A stretch of 64,000 nucleotides of DNA. Source: Sphingobacterium sp. (lineage in GTDB: Bacteria > Bacteroidota > Bacteroidia > Sphingobacteriales > Sphingobacteriaceae). The notes under the pieces were generated by a model. It did no database searches and had not been told where the DNA came from. It saw nothing but the letters and a program-made list of their open reading frames with translations. Where the stretch lies: positions 1 to 64,000 of the forward strand of contig JAQZAZ010000029.1 in NCBI GenBank assembly GCA_029239355.1, read 5' to 3'. Below, one piece after another: positions 26,840 to 37,404 of the stretch. The translations under genes were made by a program, and so were the position numbers. Each line of letters opens with the position of its first letter. Positions within the stretch are counted from its first letter, which is position 1.

Positions 26840-28483
26840 TTATTGGCCCAAAACTGCTGTAATGGGCTTACCGATACTTCCATTTGGTTCGCTAATGTGC
26901 AACAGAGAGGAAATGGTAGGCGCGATATCGACGATATGCACCTCCGTGTTTGATACTCCTGGCTTGATGCCCCATCCCATAAATACCAGTGGAATATGAG
27001 AATCGTATCCTGACCAGGTACCATGTGTCGTACCGGTAGAGCGTGGTGTGCCGTCATACCATTGTGGCTCACAAACGATTTGAATAACACCACTGCGCTT
27101 GTAATTATAGCCATTGATCATTTTTTCACGGATAGGCTGTGGAATCATTAGGCTTTCACCTTTTTCCATATCCGCAACATAAGCCACACCTTCGGTCTGG
27201 CGCAGCTCGCGAATAATCGTCTCTTTTATTTTATCACGATCCAATTGAAGCGAATCAATCATTTGATTATTCAGATGGACCTGATAATTCATCAGGCTCT
27301 TGACGATTTTTTCCTGTCCGAATTTCTCCTTCAACTTTTTGTTCAGATCCGAAATGATCTGGCGGGAATAGAAATAACCCCCATTGCCTTTCATATCCAT
27401 AAAGAATCTGGAGTTATAGGAAGCACCATGGTCGGCTGTCAGGAAAAAGGTATAATTACCTTTTCCAACCGTATTGTCCAGGTAAGCGAAGAAATCGGCC
27501 AGCTGTTTGTCCAATTGCAGGTAAATGTCTTCGATCTCAACAGCGGTCAATGAATAACGGTGTCCCACGTAATCCGTAGCCGAAAGGCTGACACATAAAA
27601 AATCGGTATTTTTAGTCGGATTATTACCCATTTGCTCATTTTTGATCGCCTCCATGGCCAGATCCAGGGTGAACTGATTTCCCATTGGTGTAGTTTTGAT
27701 CAACTCAAGACCTTCATCTTTCATCAACTTGGACGTCGCACGTGGTAAGGTCGGTCTCTCTTCACCGGGGTATTTCCCCTCATAAATATTATCATCAGCA
27801 ATGCTGTTCGCTGCATAGGTGCTCACATCGTACATAGGCTTCCAATCCCCTTTCAGGTACTTTTCTGCCAATTTTTTCTTATTGAAGTCCACTACCCATT
27901 TTGGCAATTTATCCATATAGAAATTGGAGGTAATCCAATTGCCTGATTTGGCCTCAAACCAATAAGCCGCATCGGCAAAATGACCAGCAGGCAATATTCC
28001 ACCGCGATCCTTAATGGCTATACCAATCACTTTAGATTTAAAATTTGAAGCCAGTTTCAACTGATCTGTCACGGTAGATGCCAACAAGTTTCGTGGAGAT
28101 TGTTTACCTTCTTTCTCGGTTGTACCTACACCGATAACGTTGTCATCTTGTGTACAGTACATATTCTTACCTGTCAGCTCTTCGACCCAGTCGTTTCCTG
28201 CAATACCGTGTATGGAAGGAACGGAACCGGTGTATACCGAACTGTGTCCGATCGCCGTATAGGTCGGAATATAATTGATCAGGGTATTCTCACAGGAGAA
28301 GCCTTCTTTCAAAAGTCGTTTGAAACCATCATTGCCATACCGATCCGCAAAACGATATAGATAATCCCAGCGCATCTGATCCACCATCAGACCGACGACC
28401 AATTTTGGTCTTTCCGGCTGCTGTGCCATGGCGGAGAGTGCAGCTATTCCAAATACGACACTTAAAAAAAATCTTTTAATCAT
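26840..28483 (-). CDS. pafA: PafA-type alkaline phosphatase
   Basis: This 547-residue secreted enzyme (signal peptide ending near LSAMAQ) belongs to the alkaline phosphatase superfamily. Visible are the metal-binding Asp in LMVDQMRWD, the nucleophile Thr in YIPTYTAIGHSS (residue 76), the Asn in AGNDW, the Lys and Arg of IKDRGG that mark the PafA group, and metal ligands in DYVGHRYS and TADHGA. PafA hydrolyses phosphate monoesters in the periplasm, and phosphate does not inhibit the characterised member. It is a single gene, with AGTATTG tandem repeats directly before its start codon. Confidence 0.9.
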   Translation of the reverse strand: MIKRFFLSVVFGIAALSAMAQQPERPKLVVGLMVDQMRWDYLYRFADRYGNDGFKRLLKEGFSCENTLINYIPTYTAIGHSSVYTGSVPSIHGIAGNDWVEELTGKNMYCTQDDNVIGVGTTEKEGKQSPRNLLASTVTDQLKLASNFKSKVIGIAIKDRGGILPAGHFADAAYWFEAKSGNWITSNFYMDKLPKWVVDFNKKKLAEKYLKGDWKPMYDVSTYAANSIADDNIYEGKYPGEERPTLPRATSKLMKDEGLELIKTTPMGNQFTLDLAMEAIKNEQMGNNPTKNTDFLCVSLSATDYVGHRYSLTAVEIEDIYLQLDKQLADFFAYLDNTVGKGNYTFFLTADHGASYNSRFFMDMKGNGGYFYSRQIISDLNKKLKEKFGQEKIVKSLMNYQVHLNNQMIDSLQLDRDKIKETIIRELRQTEGVAYVADMEKGESLMIPQPIREKMINGYNYKRSGVIQIVCEPQWYDGTPRSTGTTHGTWSGYDSHIPLVFMGWGIKPGVSNTEVHIVDIAPTISSLLHISEPNGSIGKPITAVLGQ

Positions 28484-28486
28484 AGT

Positions 28487-28504
28487 AGTATTGAGTATTG
28501 AGTA
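28487..28504. repeat. AGTATTG tandem repeat before pafA
   Basis: AGTATTGAGTATTGAGTA is a 7-bp unit repeated about 2.6 times, 4 bp upstream of the pafA start codon. Copy-number change here could alter translation. A related sequence lies at 9800-9840. Confidence 0.6.
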
Positions 28505-28556
28505 AAGCGCCCACTATGTAGGCCCCATCGTTTAATAACGAATGCTAATGTAGGGT

Positions 28557-31358
28557 TTAATCTTTTAAATGTGTTTTTAAAAATTGCCCTGTATAAGAAT
28601 CTTTACAATGCACGAGATCCTCAGGAAGGCCCGCAAAAACGAGTTTTCCGCCTTTATTTCCTCCTTCAGGCCCAATATCAATGACCCAGTCTGCCGACTT
28701 GATCATATCCATATTATGCTCGATAACCAGGATGCTATTGCCCAGATTGATCAGTGCATCAAACGATTTTAGCAGCTTTTTAATATCCTGAAAATGTAAA
28801 CCTGTAGTCGGCTCATCAAAGATAAACAGCGTTTTCTTGCTGTTATTTCCCTTGATCAAAAAGGACGCTAGCTTGATCCGCTGTGCCTCTCCACCGGAAA
28901 GTGTACTGGAAGATTGCCCGAGTTTAACATAACCTAAACCAACATCTTGTAAAGGTTGTAGCTTGGCCAGTATCTTGGGCTGATCGCCAAAAAACACAAT
29001 GGCTTCATCCACACTCAATTCGAGTATATCGGCCACGGATTTACTTTTATATTGTACATCAAGCACAAACTGTTTGAACCGTTTGCCACCGCAGGCCTCA
29101 CAGGGAAGTACAATATCTGCCATAAACTGCATCTCGATCTTCACTTCCCCTTCACCCTGACAGACATCACAGCGGCCGCCCTCAACATTAAAAGAAAATG
29201 CGGCAGGTTTGAGTCCCTCAGCTTTTGATGCAGCCTGGTTGGCATATAGAGCCCTGATCTCATCCCAGGCTTTCACATAGGTCACCGGATTGGACCGCGA
29301 AGAACGGCCGATAGGGTTCTGATCGACCATTTCGATCTGCTCCACCTGCGCAATATCGCCTTCAATGGAATCATAAACACCGGTTTGTTCACCGGAATAA
29401 TTACCTATTGACTTTTGTAAAGCAGGGTAAAGAATCCGTTTCACCAAGGAGGTCTTCCCGGACCCCGATACTCCAGATACAACCGTAAATATATTTAACG
29501 GGAACTGTACGTCTATTCCCTGGAGGTTATTCTCATGCGCTCCTTTAACGGTAATGCTATGGGACCATTTGCGTCTTTTCCTCGGCACCTCAATCTGGCT
29601 TTTGCCACTCAGGTATTGTCCTGTCAAACTTCTGCTGTCCTTTAAGATCTCGCTATACGTACCAGCAAAAACCATCTCGCCGCCATTGATACCGGCTTCT
29701 GGGCCAATATCAATCAGGTAATCCGCAGCTTCCATCATCTCCTGTTCGTGTTCAACCACAACAACCGTATTACCGACATCACGTAGGGACTTCAGCACCG
29801 AAATCAGACGTTGTGTATCACGTGGATGTAAGCCGATACTTGGTTCATCCAAGACATAAATCGAACCTACGAGCGAACTTCCGAGTGAAGTTGCCAGATT
29901 GATCCGTTGGGATTCCCCACCGGATAGGGTATTGGACAGACGGTTTAGGGTAAGGTAACTTAACCCGACATCGCATAGAAATTGTAGCCGGTTGTTAATT
30001 TCGGCCAATAAACGCTTGGCGATCACCTTGTCATTTCCTTCCAAAGGCAAATTATTGAAAAAAGCTAAAGCTTCTTCCAAAGGCATCAACACAATATCAG
30101 TGATGGACTTCCCCACCACCTTGACATAGGTTGCATCTTTGCGCAATCTTGTGCCCCGACAATCCGGACAATCCGTCTTACCCCGGTAACGGGATAACAT
30201 CACACGGTATTGAATTTTATAGGTCTGCGCTTCAAGCTCTTCAAAGAATTGATTAAGTCCGGTAAAATAATTGTTTCCTGTCCATAGCAAATCCTTCTGC
30301 GCTGCCGTCAAATCAGAATAGGCACGGTGTATAGGAAAATCAAATTTTAGGGAATTCTTTACCAGCACCTGTAACCATTCACCCATTTTCTCGCCCCGCC
30401 AAGGTGCAATGGCCCCATCGTATACTGAACGGCTCTTGTCTGGGATAACAAGATCGGGATCTATACCGATAATTTTCCCGTAACCTTCGCATCGCCGACA
30501 GGCTCCATAAGGGTTATTGAAACTGAAGAAGTTGGGGCTGGGTTCTTCAAAAGTTATTCCATCGAGTTCAAACTTATGGGAGAAATGATGTCTTTTCCCA
30601 TTTTCCTCTATATATAGCTCTCCTTTTCCTTCAAAAAATCCAGTCTGAATAGAATCGGACAGCCGGTTAACAGTATCATCATCCTGCTCAATACGTATCC
30701 GATCGACCACGATCAATACCTCCGCATCCTGAATGGTTGCATTGGCCATACTCTTATCATCAATAATGCTTTCGATCTTTTGCAATTTATCCTGATAGAC
30801 GACACGGACAAATCCTTTCTGCAGTAAAAGCGACAGCTCTTCCTTGAGCTTGCGCCCATGAGAAGGGACCAAGGGAGCCAAGAGTGTGATAGACTCTCCC
30901 GATTCAATTTTTAGGACGAAATCTACCACTGAACTTACGCTATCTTTGGTCACTTCCTGACCGGAAACGGGAGAAATCGTTTTGCCAATCCTGGCATAAA
31001 GCAATTTCAGGTAGTCATATATCTCGGTGGAAGTCCCTACAGTAGATCGGGGGTTGCTCGTGATCACCCGCTGCTCAATTGCAATTGCCGGAGCGATCCC
31101 CTTGATATAATCGACCTCGGGTTTATTCATCCGTCCCATAAATTGTCGTGCATAGGAAGAAAGACTTTCAACATACCGCCGTTGCCCCTCTGCATACAGG
31201 GTATCAAAAGCAAGGGAGGATTTTCCCGAGCCCGACATGCCTGTAATAACAACTAATTTATTTTTGGGAATATCAACATCAATATTTTTTAGATTGTTGA
31301 CTCTTGCCCCTTTTATCTGAATATATTCCTTTGGAGTATGCTCCACTTTTTTACTCAT
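28557..31358 (-). CDS. uvrA: Excinuclease ABC subunit A
   Basis: This 933-residue protein is the damage-recognition ATPase of nucleotide excision repair. It has two ABC ATPase modules (Walker [10 protein letters not shown] near residue 34 and GVSGSGKTS near 630; signatures LSGGESQR and LSGGEAQR), the UvrB-binding region and zinc modules CRRC...CPDC and CDVC...CEAC. The frame can be extended to 31379, but that codon lies within the promoter -7 element TAACTTTG (31384-31377), so the ATG at 31358 is the real start. No pafA or uvrA-linked operon: it stands alone. Confidence 0.97.
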   Translation of the reverse strand: MSKKVEHTPKEYIQIKGARVNNLKNIDVDIPKNKLVVITGMSGSGKSSLAFDTLYAEGQRRYVESLSSYARQFMGRMNKPEVDYIKGIAPAIAIEQRVITSNPRSTVGTSTEIYDYLKLLYARIGKTISPVSGQEVTKDSVSSVVDFVLKIESGESITLLAPLVPSHGRKLKEELSLLLQKGFVRVVYQDKLQKIESIIDDKSMANATIQDAEVLIVVDRIRIEQDDDTVNRLSDSIQTGFFEGKGELYIEENGKRHHFSHKFELDGITFEEPSPNFFSFNNPYGACRRCEGYGKIIGIDPDLVIPDKSRSVYDGAIAPWRGEKMGEWLQVLVKNSLKFDFPIHRAYSDLTAAQKDLLWTGNNYFTGLNQFFEELEAQTYKIQYRVMLSRYRGKTDCPDCRGTRLRKDATYVKVVGKSITDIVLMPLEEALAFFNNLPLEGNDKVIAKRLLAEINNRLQFLCDVGLSYLTLNRLSNTLSGGESQRINLATSLGSSLVGSIYVLDEPSIGLHPRDTQRLISVLKSLRDVGNTVVVVEHEQEMMEAADYLIDIGPEAGINGGEMVFAGTYSEILKDSRSLTGQYLSGKSQIEVPRKRRKWSHSITVKGAHENNLQGIDVQFPLNIFTVVSGVSGSGKTSLVKRILYPALQKSIGNYSGEQTGVYDSIEGDIAQVEQIEMVDQNPIGRSSRSNPVTYVKAWDEIRALYANQAASKAEGLKPAAFSFNVEGGRCDVCQGEGEVKIEMQFMADIVLPCEACGGKRFKQFVLDVQYKSKSVADILELSVDEAIVFFGDQPKILAKLQPLQDVGLGYVKLGQSSSTLSGGEAQRIKLASFLIKGNNSKKTLFIFDEPTTGLHFQDIKKLLKSFDALINLGNSILVIEHNMDMIKSADWVIDIGPEGGNKGGKLVFAGLPEDLVHCKDSYTGQFLKTHLKD

Positions 31359-31376
31359 AATAATCCTTATCTCACA

Positions 31377-31384
31377 CAAAGTTA
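31377..31384 (-). promoter_or_regulatory. -7 element of uvrA
   Basis: TAACTTTG on the minus strand, 18 bp before the uvrA ATG, matches the TAnnTTTG consensus. No clear -33 element is seen. It decides the start codon of uvrA. Confidence 0.6.
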
Positions 31385-31599
31385 CACAATCTTAGCTGAT
31401 TATAGCTTCTGAATTAAAAGCAGACACGAAAAAATCCGAGCGCTGCGATAGCTAGCTTGTCGAATAATTATTTTGACATTTTTTGCATTATCAATTAATC
31501 CTTTGGTATTTTACGCTGTCTTAGAAATATAGTTTTACTAAAACAAAGTGAAACTATAGATCGCAATGGCGTTTAAAGAACAAAACAAAAAAAATGGTT

Positions 31600-32109
31600 A
31601 TGAGAAAAAATATATTAAAAGTTATGGTCATGATGCTATTCGTTTTCGTCGCATCTACAACAGTAAGTAAAGCACAGATGGTGATTGACAAAATCGACTT
31701 AAGTATTTTCCCTCCAGCGGAAAAAGGATACAAAAAAATGGTTATCGAGGTTCCCTATTCAGAAAATGACAAGAATAAAAAAGTCGAGTTTTCAGTTGGA
31801 AAATGGATGGAAGTAGATGGCTGTAATACATTTAACTTAGCTGGTTCCTTTGAGAAAAAAGATCTCCAAGGCTGGGGTTATGACTACTATGTATTTAAAA
31901 CTAACGGAAATGTAGCAAGCACAATGATGGCATGCCCAGATAAAGCAAAGCGAAATCTTTTTGTAAGTGCTCAACCGGAAACAGTACGTTACAATGGTCG
32001 GATGCCTATCGTTATTTATGTCCCTGAAGGTTATGAAGCGCAATTCAAAATCTACGCAACAGACGGGGATACCTACCGTGCTGCCGAAGTCCGAGAAAAG
32101 AAAAAATAA
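31600..32109 (+). CDS. eco: Ecotin, periplasmic serine protease inhibitor
   Basis: This 169-residue protein has a signal peptide (cleavage near VSKAQ) and a full ecotin domain: FPPAEKGYKKMVIEVP at the start, GWGYDYYVF in the middle, the reactive loop STMMACPD with Met at P1, and RYNGRMPIVIYVP near the end. Two Cys residues (DGCNTF and MMACPD) can form the loop-stabilising disulfide. Ecotin forms a dimer that blocks trypsin-like, elastase-like and chymotrypsin-like proteases and protects bacteria from host or amoebal enzymes. ATG 31594 is two codons upstream and also possible. It is a single-gene unit. Confidence 0.95.
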   Translation: MRKNILKVMVMMLFVFVASTTVSKAQMVIDKIDLSIFPPAEKGYKKMVIEVPYSENDKNKKVEFSVGKWMEVDGCNTFNLAGSFEKKDLQGWGYDYYVFKTNGNVASTMMACPDKAKRNLFVSAQPETVRYNGRMPIVIYVPEGYEAQFKIYATDGDTYRAAEVREKKK

Positions 32110-32165
32110 TAGCAGCAAAATTCAATTGAGTTGCTTAAACAATATCAGGCAGGCATAACCTGTAG

Positions 32166-32203
32166 GGAAAGTCTCCAATAAAAATTGGGGACTTTTCTTT
32201 TTT
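32166..32203 (+). terminator. Terminator after ecotin
   Basis: GAAAGTCTCCAAT pairs (one mismatch) with ATTGGGGACTTTTC around AAAA, followed by a T-rich run. Confidence 0.9.
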
Positions 32204-32616
32204 ATAGCAGCTATAAAGAAGAGGATCAGCCTTATGACGCATTTCCGCGATTCGCCTGAACATTGACTCTATAGACCTCAACGGCGCCGTAAAGGTATCC
32301 CTGAGTTCAATGTGGGGCCGGCAAATGCCAATAACAACCAGATTCCTAAACGATAGGCTTATTCGAAAAACGAATATAGCACTAACGAAAGCAATTTAAA
32401 GGAGGCGCTGCAACGCCAATTTAACGGATCGGATACGCAGAATGATGTTATCTGGTCTATTAAATAATGTCATCTGCTCTATCAAATAAATAAAATCAAT
32501 ACAAGCATTGTCTCATGCTGTTTATTTAAATCCAGAGAAAAACTTCAAAATGGAATCATTCTCGAAAGAAAAATAGCGAAAAAGGCAGGGTCTCTGTAGG
32601 ACAAGATCAGCTGGTA
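32204..32616. other. Gene-poor stretch, possible decayed coding remnant
   Basis: No intact gene is visible. From 32285 to 32467 one plus frame reads KGIPEFNVGPANANNNQ, is broken by a TAG at 32354, then reads ESNLKEALQRQFNG to a TAA at 32465. The other frames are more interrupted. This could be the end of a dead gene, but I cannot name a family. A 22-bp tandem duplication follows at 32445-32488. Confidence 0.35.
32445..32488. repeat. 22-bp imperfect tandem duplication
   Basis: Bases 32445-32466 and 32467-32488 match at 19 of 22 positions (core ATCTG-TCTAT-AAATA). It looks like an old slippage or duplication event in non-coding DNA. Confidence 0.6.
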
Positions 32617-32650
32617 TAAAAAAAGCCATCGAAATTATGTTTCGATGGCT
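32617..32650 (-). terminator. Terminator of typA
   Basis: AGCCATCGAAA (32624-32634) pairs with TTTCGATGGCT (32640-32650); the A-run 32617-32624 gives the T-run on the minus strand. It lies 26 bp after the typA stop codon. Confidence 0.92.
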
Positions 32651-32675
32651 TCTATCTTATTTTTTTATCTATCTA

Positions 32676-34481
32676 CTATTGAAACTTTTTCGCGTTTACT
32701 TTACGCTCATTTTCTGTCAAGTAGATTTTACGCAAACGGATAGATTGTGGTGTAACCTCGATGTATTCGTCCGCTTGGATGTATTCCATAGATTCTTCTA
32801 AAGAGAACTTAATTGCTGGTGCGATACGTGTGTTATCATCTGTACCAGATGCACGCATATTTGTCAATTGCTTGCCTTTAACAATATTGATCGTTAAGTC
32901 ATTGTCACGGATGTGCTCTCCTAAGATTTGTCCTTCATAAATATCCACACCTGGATCAACGAAGAACTTACCTCTATCTTGTAACTTATCAATAGAGTAA
33001 GCAGTTGTTGTACCTTTATCCAAAGAGATCAATACACCATGCAAACGGCCAGGGATTGTTCCTCTCCAAGGCTCGTATCCTTTCAAACGGTGTGCCATTA
33101 CAGCTTCTCCGGCAGTAGCAGTCAATACGTTGTTACGTAGACCGATGATACCACGGGAAGGAATTTCGAACTCAAGATGTTGCATTTCGCCTTTTGTTTC
33201 CATAACCAAAAGCTCTCCTTTACGTTGTGTTACCAACTCAATCACTTTACCAGAAACTTCAGCAGGTACGTCAACAACCAATACTTCGATAGGTTCACAT
33301 TTCTTACCGTCGATCTCTTTCAAGATTACTTGAGGCTGACCTACTTGTAATTCGTAACCTTCGCGACGCATTGTTTCGATTAATACAGATAAGTGGAGAA
33401 TACCACGTCCATAGACCAACCATGCATCTGGAGATTCGGTAGGAACGACGCGTAATGCCAAGTTCTTCTCTAATTCTTTTTGTAAACGATCGTGAATGTG
33501 TCTCGAAGTAACTAATTTACCTTCTTTACCAAAGAATGGGGAGTTGTTGATCGTGAACAACATATTCATTGTAGGCTCATCAATGCTAATCACCTCCAAT
33601 TGTTCTGGATTATCAAAATCTGCAATGGTATCACCAATATCAAAACCTTCGATACCAACAACAGCACAAATATCCCCACATTTAACTTCTTCCACGCGGC
33701 GACGGCCTAAGCCTTCAAATGTATGTAATTCTTTTACACGTGATTTTACGATCTTACCGTCACGTTTTACCAACGAGACAGGTTGACCTTCTTTAATCGT
33801 ACCACGAGCTACACGACCGATAGCAATACGCCCTACGAATGTAGAGTAATCTAACGATGTGATTTGCATCTGCAATGTACCCTCAACAAATGGCGAAGGA
33901 GGGAAGTGATCGATGATTGCATCTAATAATTCAGATACATCCTCTTTCTTCTCTTTCCAATCTGTTGACATCCAACCCTGTTTGGAAGAACCGTATAATA
34001 CCGGAAATGCCAATTGCTCTTCTGTAGCATCAAGGCTAAAGAATAGATCAAATACATTTTCGTATACCTCTTCAGGGCGGCAGTTTTCTTTGTCCACTTT
34101 ATTGACTACTACCAAAGGTTTCAAGCCTAAGGACAGTGCTTTTTGTGTAACGAAACGTGTTTGCGGCATCGGACCTTCAAAAGCATCCACTAGCAATACA
34201 ACCCCATCAGCCATTTTTAATACACGCTCTACCTCACCACCAAAATCGGCGTGACCTGGTGTATCAATAACGTTAATTTTTACACCTTTATATTGAACAG
34301 AAACGTTTTTAGCGACAATTGTAATACCGCGTTCACGTTCTAAATCGTTATTATCCAGAATTAAATCACCTGTACCATCATTGTCTCTAAAAAGATTTGT
34401 GAAGTGTAAGATTTTGTCTACCAACGTAGTTTTACCGTGATCGACGTGAGCGATAATCGCTATGTTTCTAATATTTTGCAT
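32676..34481 (-). CDS. typA: Ribosome-binding GTPase TypA/BipA
   Basis: This 601-residue translational GTPase has G1 AHVDHGKT at 11-18, the switch motif RERGITI, G3 DTPGHADFGGEV and G4 NKVDKE, then EF-G-like domains II, III and V and the TypA-specific C-terminal domain (GLHGVLI, then DNDLTINIVKGKQLTNMRASG). It helps 50S ribosomal subunit assembly and is needed under cold and stress in other bacteria. A -7 element TATCTTTG lies at 34522-34515, about 35 bp before the start codon. Confidence 0.97.
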   Translation of the reverse strand: MQNIRNIAIIAHVDHGKTTLVDKILHFTNLFRDNDGTGDLILDNNDLERERGITIVAKNVSVQYKGVKINVIDTPGHADFGGEVERVLKMADGVVLLVDAFEGPMPQTRFVTQKALSLGLKPLVVVNKVDKENCRPEEVYENVFDLFFSLDATEEQLAFPVLYGSSKQGWMSTDWKEKKEDVSELLDAIIDHFPPSPFVEGTLQMQITSLDYSTFVGRIAIGRVARGTIKEGQPVSLVKRDGKIVKSRVKELHTFEGLGRRRVEEVKCGDICAVVGIEGFDIGDTIADFDNPEQLEVISIDEPTMNMLFTINNSPFFGKEGKLVTSRHIHDRLQKELEKNLALRVVPTESPDAWLVYGRGILHLSVLIETMRREGYELQVGQPQVILKEIDGKKCEPIEVLVVDVPAEVSGKVIELVTQRKGELLVMETKGEMQHLEFEIPSRGIIGLRNNVLTATAGEAVMAHRLKGYEPWRGTIPGRLHGVLISLDKGTTTAYSIDKLQDRGKFFVDPGVDIYEGQILGEHIRDNDLTINIVKGKQLTNMRASGTDDNTRIAPAIKFSLEESMEYIQADEYIEVTPQSIRLRKIYLTENERKVNAKKFQ

Positions 34482-34514
34482 CTAGCAAGTAAATTTGTTT
34501 TTAAATTCAGGGTG

Positions 34515-34522
34515 CAAAGATA
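34515..34522 (-). promoter_or_regulatory. -7 element of typA
   Basis: TATCTTTG on the minus strand, 33 bp before the typA start codon, fits TAnnTTTG. The -33 element is not clear. Confidence 0.5.
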
Positions 34523-34559
34523 AACATTTTGCACCATAAAATTTATAACTCTGTGTATT

Positions 34560-35750
34560 TTATTTAATTACACCTAATTCTTTACCTACTTTAGTAAAGG
34601 CGGCGATAGCTTTGTCCAGGTGTGCAAGGTCATGTCCTGCTGAAATCTGTACACGGATACGAGCTTTTCCCTGAGGTACAACAGGATAGTAGAAACCAAT
34701 CACATAAACGCCCTCATCCAGCATTCTGGCGGCAAACTCCTGGGCAAGTTTCGCATCGTAAAGCATCACAGGGACGATTGGGTGGAAACCGAGTTTGATA
34801 TCAAATCCAGCTTCCGTCATTTTTTCACGGAAATATTTGGTGTTTGACTCCAGCTTATCACGCAAAGCGGTCGTCTCACTCAGCATATCCAATACCGCAA
34901 CAGAAGCGCCTGCAATCGCCGGTGCCAATGTATTTGAAAATAAATAAGGGCGTGAGCGCTGACGTAACAAATCAATAATCTCTTTTTTACCGGAAGTGAA
35001 ACCACCAGAAGCACCACCAAGGGCTTTACCAAGTGTTCCGGTAATGATGTCTACACGGTCGATCACGTTAAAAAGTTCATGTGTACCACGGCCTGTAGCA
35101 CCGATGAAGCCTGTACAATGGGATTCATCGATCATCACCAAAGCTTGGTATTTGTCTGCAAGGTCACAGATTTTGTCCAATGGGGCTACTGATCCGTCCA
35201 TTGAGAATGCTCCATCGGTAACGATGATTTTGTGTCTTGCTCCTGATGCAGCCTGCAACTGGGCTTCTAAATCTGCCATGTCTGCATTTTTATAGCGGAA
35301 ACGCTGTGCTTTACATAAACGTACGCCATCGATGATCGAAGCGTGGTTCAATTCATCGGAAATGATCGCGTCCTCGGCAGAAAACAGGGGTTCGAAAACA
35401 CCACCATTCGCGTCGAATGCAGCCGCATATAAAATCGTATCTTCTGTTCCTAAGAACTGGGAAATTTTTGCTTCTAATTCTTTATGCACATCTTGTGTAC
35501 CACAGATAAAACGTACAGAAGACATACCATAGCCATGCGTATCAATTGCCTGCTTAGCCGCTTCGATCACTTTAGGGTGAGAAGATAGTCCCAAATAATT
35601 GTTTGCACAAAAATTAATAACTTCCTGTCCTGTGCTGACTTTAATATCTGCTCCTTGAGGGGTAACGATCACCCGCTCTTGCTTATACAATCCCGCTTCT
35701 TTGATTGCTTCCAATTCCTTTTGTAAAACTGGTTGTAATGTATTGTACAT
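34560..35750 (-). CDS. kbl: Glycine C-acetyltransferase (2-amino-3-ketobutyrate CoA ligase)
   Basis: This 396-residue PLP enzyme of the alpha-oxoamine synthase family converts glycine and acetyl-CoA to 2-amino-3-oxobutyrate, or the reverse in threonine breakdown. Diagnostic parts are [14 protein letters not shown], the [17 protein letters not shown] loop, DDSH-type Asp-His ([17 protein letters not shown]) and the PLP lysine in [13 protein letters not shown]. Length and sequence fit Kbl rather than BioF or serine palmitoyltransferase. Threonine dehydrogenase, the usual partner, is not adjacent. Confidence 0.93.
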   Translation of the reverse strand: MYNTLQPVLQKELEAIKEAGLYKQERVIVTPQGADIKVSTGQEVINFCANNYLGLSSHPKVIEAAKQAIDTHGYGMSSVRFICGTQDVHKELEAKISQFLGTEDTILYAAAFDANGGVFEPLFSAEDAIISDELNHASIIDGVRLCKAQRFRYKNADMADLEAQLQAASGARHKIIVTDGAFSMDGSVAPLDKICDLADKYQALVMIDESHCTGFIGATGRGTHELFNVIDRVDIITGTLGKALGGASGGFTSGKKEIIDLLRQRSRPYLFSNTLAPAIAGASVAVLDMLSETTALRDKLESNTKYFREKMTEAGFDIKLGFHPIVPVMLYDAKLAQEFAARMLDEGVYVIGFYYPVVPQGKARIRVQISAGHDLAHLDKAIAAFTKVGKELGVIK

Positions 35751-35982
35751 AATTCGAATTTATTTTTTTGTACAATATTACAGTTTTTTCATTGGAATAA
35801 TTTGCTTTTACCTTTGAGAAAGGGACTGTTCACGGAGAATTCACCTCAAATCAATGTTTTGATAACATTAAACCGTTTGCATAAATTTACGTTGGGCGGG
35901 TATAAGAAGGTGAATGCATAGCTGTATGTGATACAAAGCGAGTTAAGCGGCCTGAGTGAACAAGAAGGTACCGCAATTTAGC

Positions 35983-37230
35983 CTATTCGTAACGCAGGGC
36001 ATCAACAGGATCTAATTTTGAGGCTTTGGATGCCGGATAATAACCGGACAGCATCCCCACCAGACCACATACGGCAAATCCGAGAATAATAGCTGTCCAG
36101 GGGATAATAAAGGATGTCCCCAGTTGAAGGGCTAATAAATTACCGATCAGAATACCGATAAATATCCCTGCTACACCGCCCATCATACAAATGACAATGG
36201 CCTCCATTAAAAATTGTTTGCGTATCACACTCGGGGTTGCACCTATTGCCTTACGAATACCAATCTCGCGTGTCCGCTCTGTAACAGACACCAACATGAT
36301 ATTCATCAATCCGATGGATGCACCAACAAGGGTAATAAAGGCGATCACTACAGCTCCTAGGGTTACCATCGCCATATTCTGCATAAGCATTTGGGCAACA
36401 GCGTCGGATTTGGTGATCTCAAAATCATTGGATTGTCTTGCGGAGAGCCCGCGAATATTTCGAAATACAATGGAAGCCTCACCAATGGCCGCTTCCAGAC
36501 GCATCGGATCATTGGAGGATACCGTGATCACATAAGATGGTTCTACGACCTGCATGACGGATCTTGCTTTCACCAGGGGGATAAAACAAGCTCTATCACC
36601 ACCCATACCCGCAGAGGAGCCTTTGCTTTTTAGCACCCCAATCACTTGATACCGGATATTATTGACGGTAATAAACTGCCCAATCGGGTCAATGATTTCG
36701 CTAAAAAGCATTTTACTGACTTCACTGCCGATTATAATTACGGCTCCACCGGTCTCTACATCGCGAACAGAGAAATTCCGCCCTTCACTGACAATGTAGC
36801 CGGAGGTCTGGAGATAATTTTCATCGGTACCAATAAGACCTATGTTGGGATTTGTCTTTTTTGACTGAAATTTTGCGGTCGAATTCCAGGTTACATTTGC
36901 GCTGATCGATGTCGTTGCGTTAAAATGAAAATTCTGTTTGAATCGGGCAGCTTGGGCATAGGTAATGTTGGCAAAGACCTTGGACCGTGTCCCTCCCGTT
37001 CCGATCTGCACATTCAATCCCCGATTCCGGATATTGAATGAGTTGGATCCCATGGACGAAAAGGAATCCGTTAGGGAGTTTTTCATGGCATCAATAGAGG
37101 TCAATACACCAATAAGCGCCATCATCCCTATCGCAATGATTAATGCCGTTAAAAATGTCCGCAACTTGTTGCCTACAATAGATTGCAACGCAAGCTTTAC
37201 ATTTTCAACATAAGACATTTTTACGGACAT
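35983..37230 (-). CDS. MacB/FtsX-type ABC transporter permease
   Basis: This 415-residue inner-membrane protein has a first helix at about 23-45, a periplasmic MacB_PCD domain (about 50-250), and three C-terminal helices (about 290-315, 340-370 and 380-405). The sequence ERTREIGIRKAIGATPS, between helices, is the family coupling element. The partner ATPase is not adjacent. The family works with outer-membrane factors to export lipoproteins or small molecules, or drives cell-wall hydrolases. An alternative ATG lies at 37218. Confidence 0.9.
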   Translation of the reverse strand: MSVKMSYVENVKLALQSIVGNKLRTFLTALIIAIGMMALIGVLTSIDAMKNSLTDSFSSMGSNSFNIRNRGLNVQIGTGGTRSKVFANITYAQAARFKQNFHFNATTSISANVTWNSTAKFQSKKTNPNIGLIGTDENYLQTSGYIVSEGRNFSVRDVETGGAVIIIGSEVSKMLFSEIIDPIGQFITVNNIRYQVIGVLKSKGSSAGMGGDRACFIPLVKARSVMQVVEPSYVITVSSNDPMRLEAAIGEASIVFRNIRGLSARQSNDFEITKSDAVAQMLMQNMAMVTLGAVVIAFITLVGASIGLMNIMLVSVTERTREIGIRKAIGATPSVIRKQFLMEAIVICMMGGVAGIFIGILIGNLLALQLGTSFIIPWTAIILGFAVCGLVGMLSGYYPASKASKLDPVDALRYE

Positions 37231-37404
37231 ACGGTGATTTTTATAATTTGCAGATGAAAATACTGTTATTCCTTCACAAAACCAAAAGACAATTTATTCT
37301 AATGAAATAAATTGCCTTTTTTTAAAACATCATCGTCAACAAGAAGATTTGTTTTGACTCGCTACCGTTCTTCCATACGATTCAATTTCGCCCTTATTCA
37401 GCGA

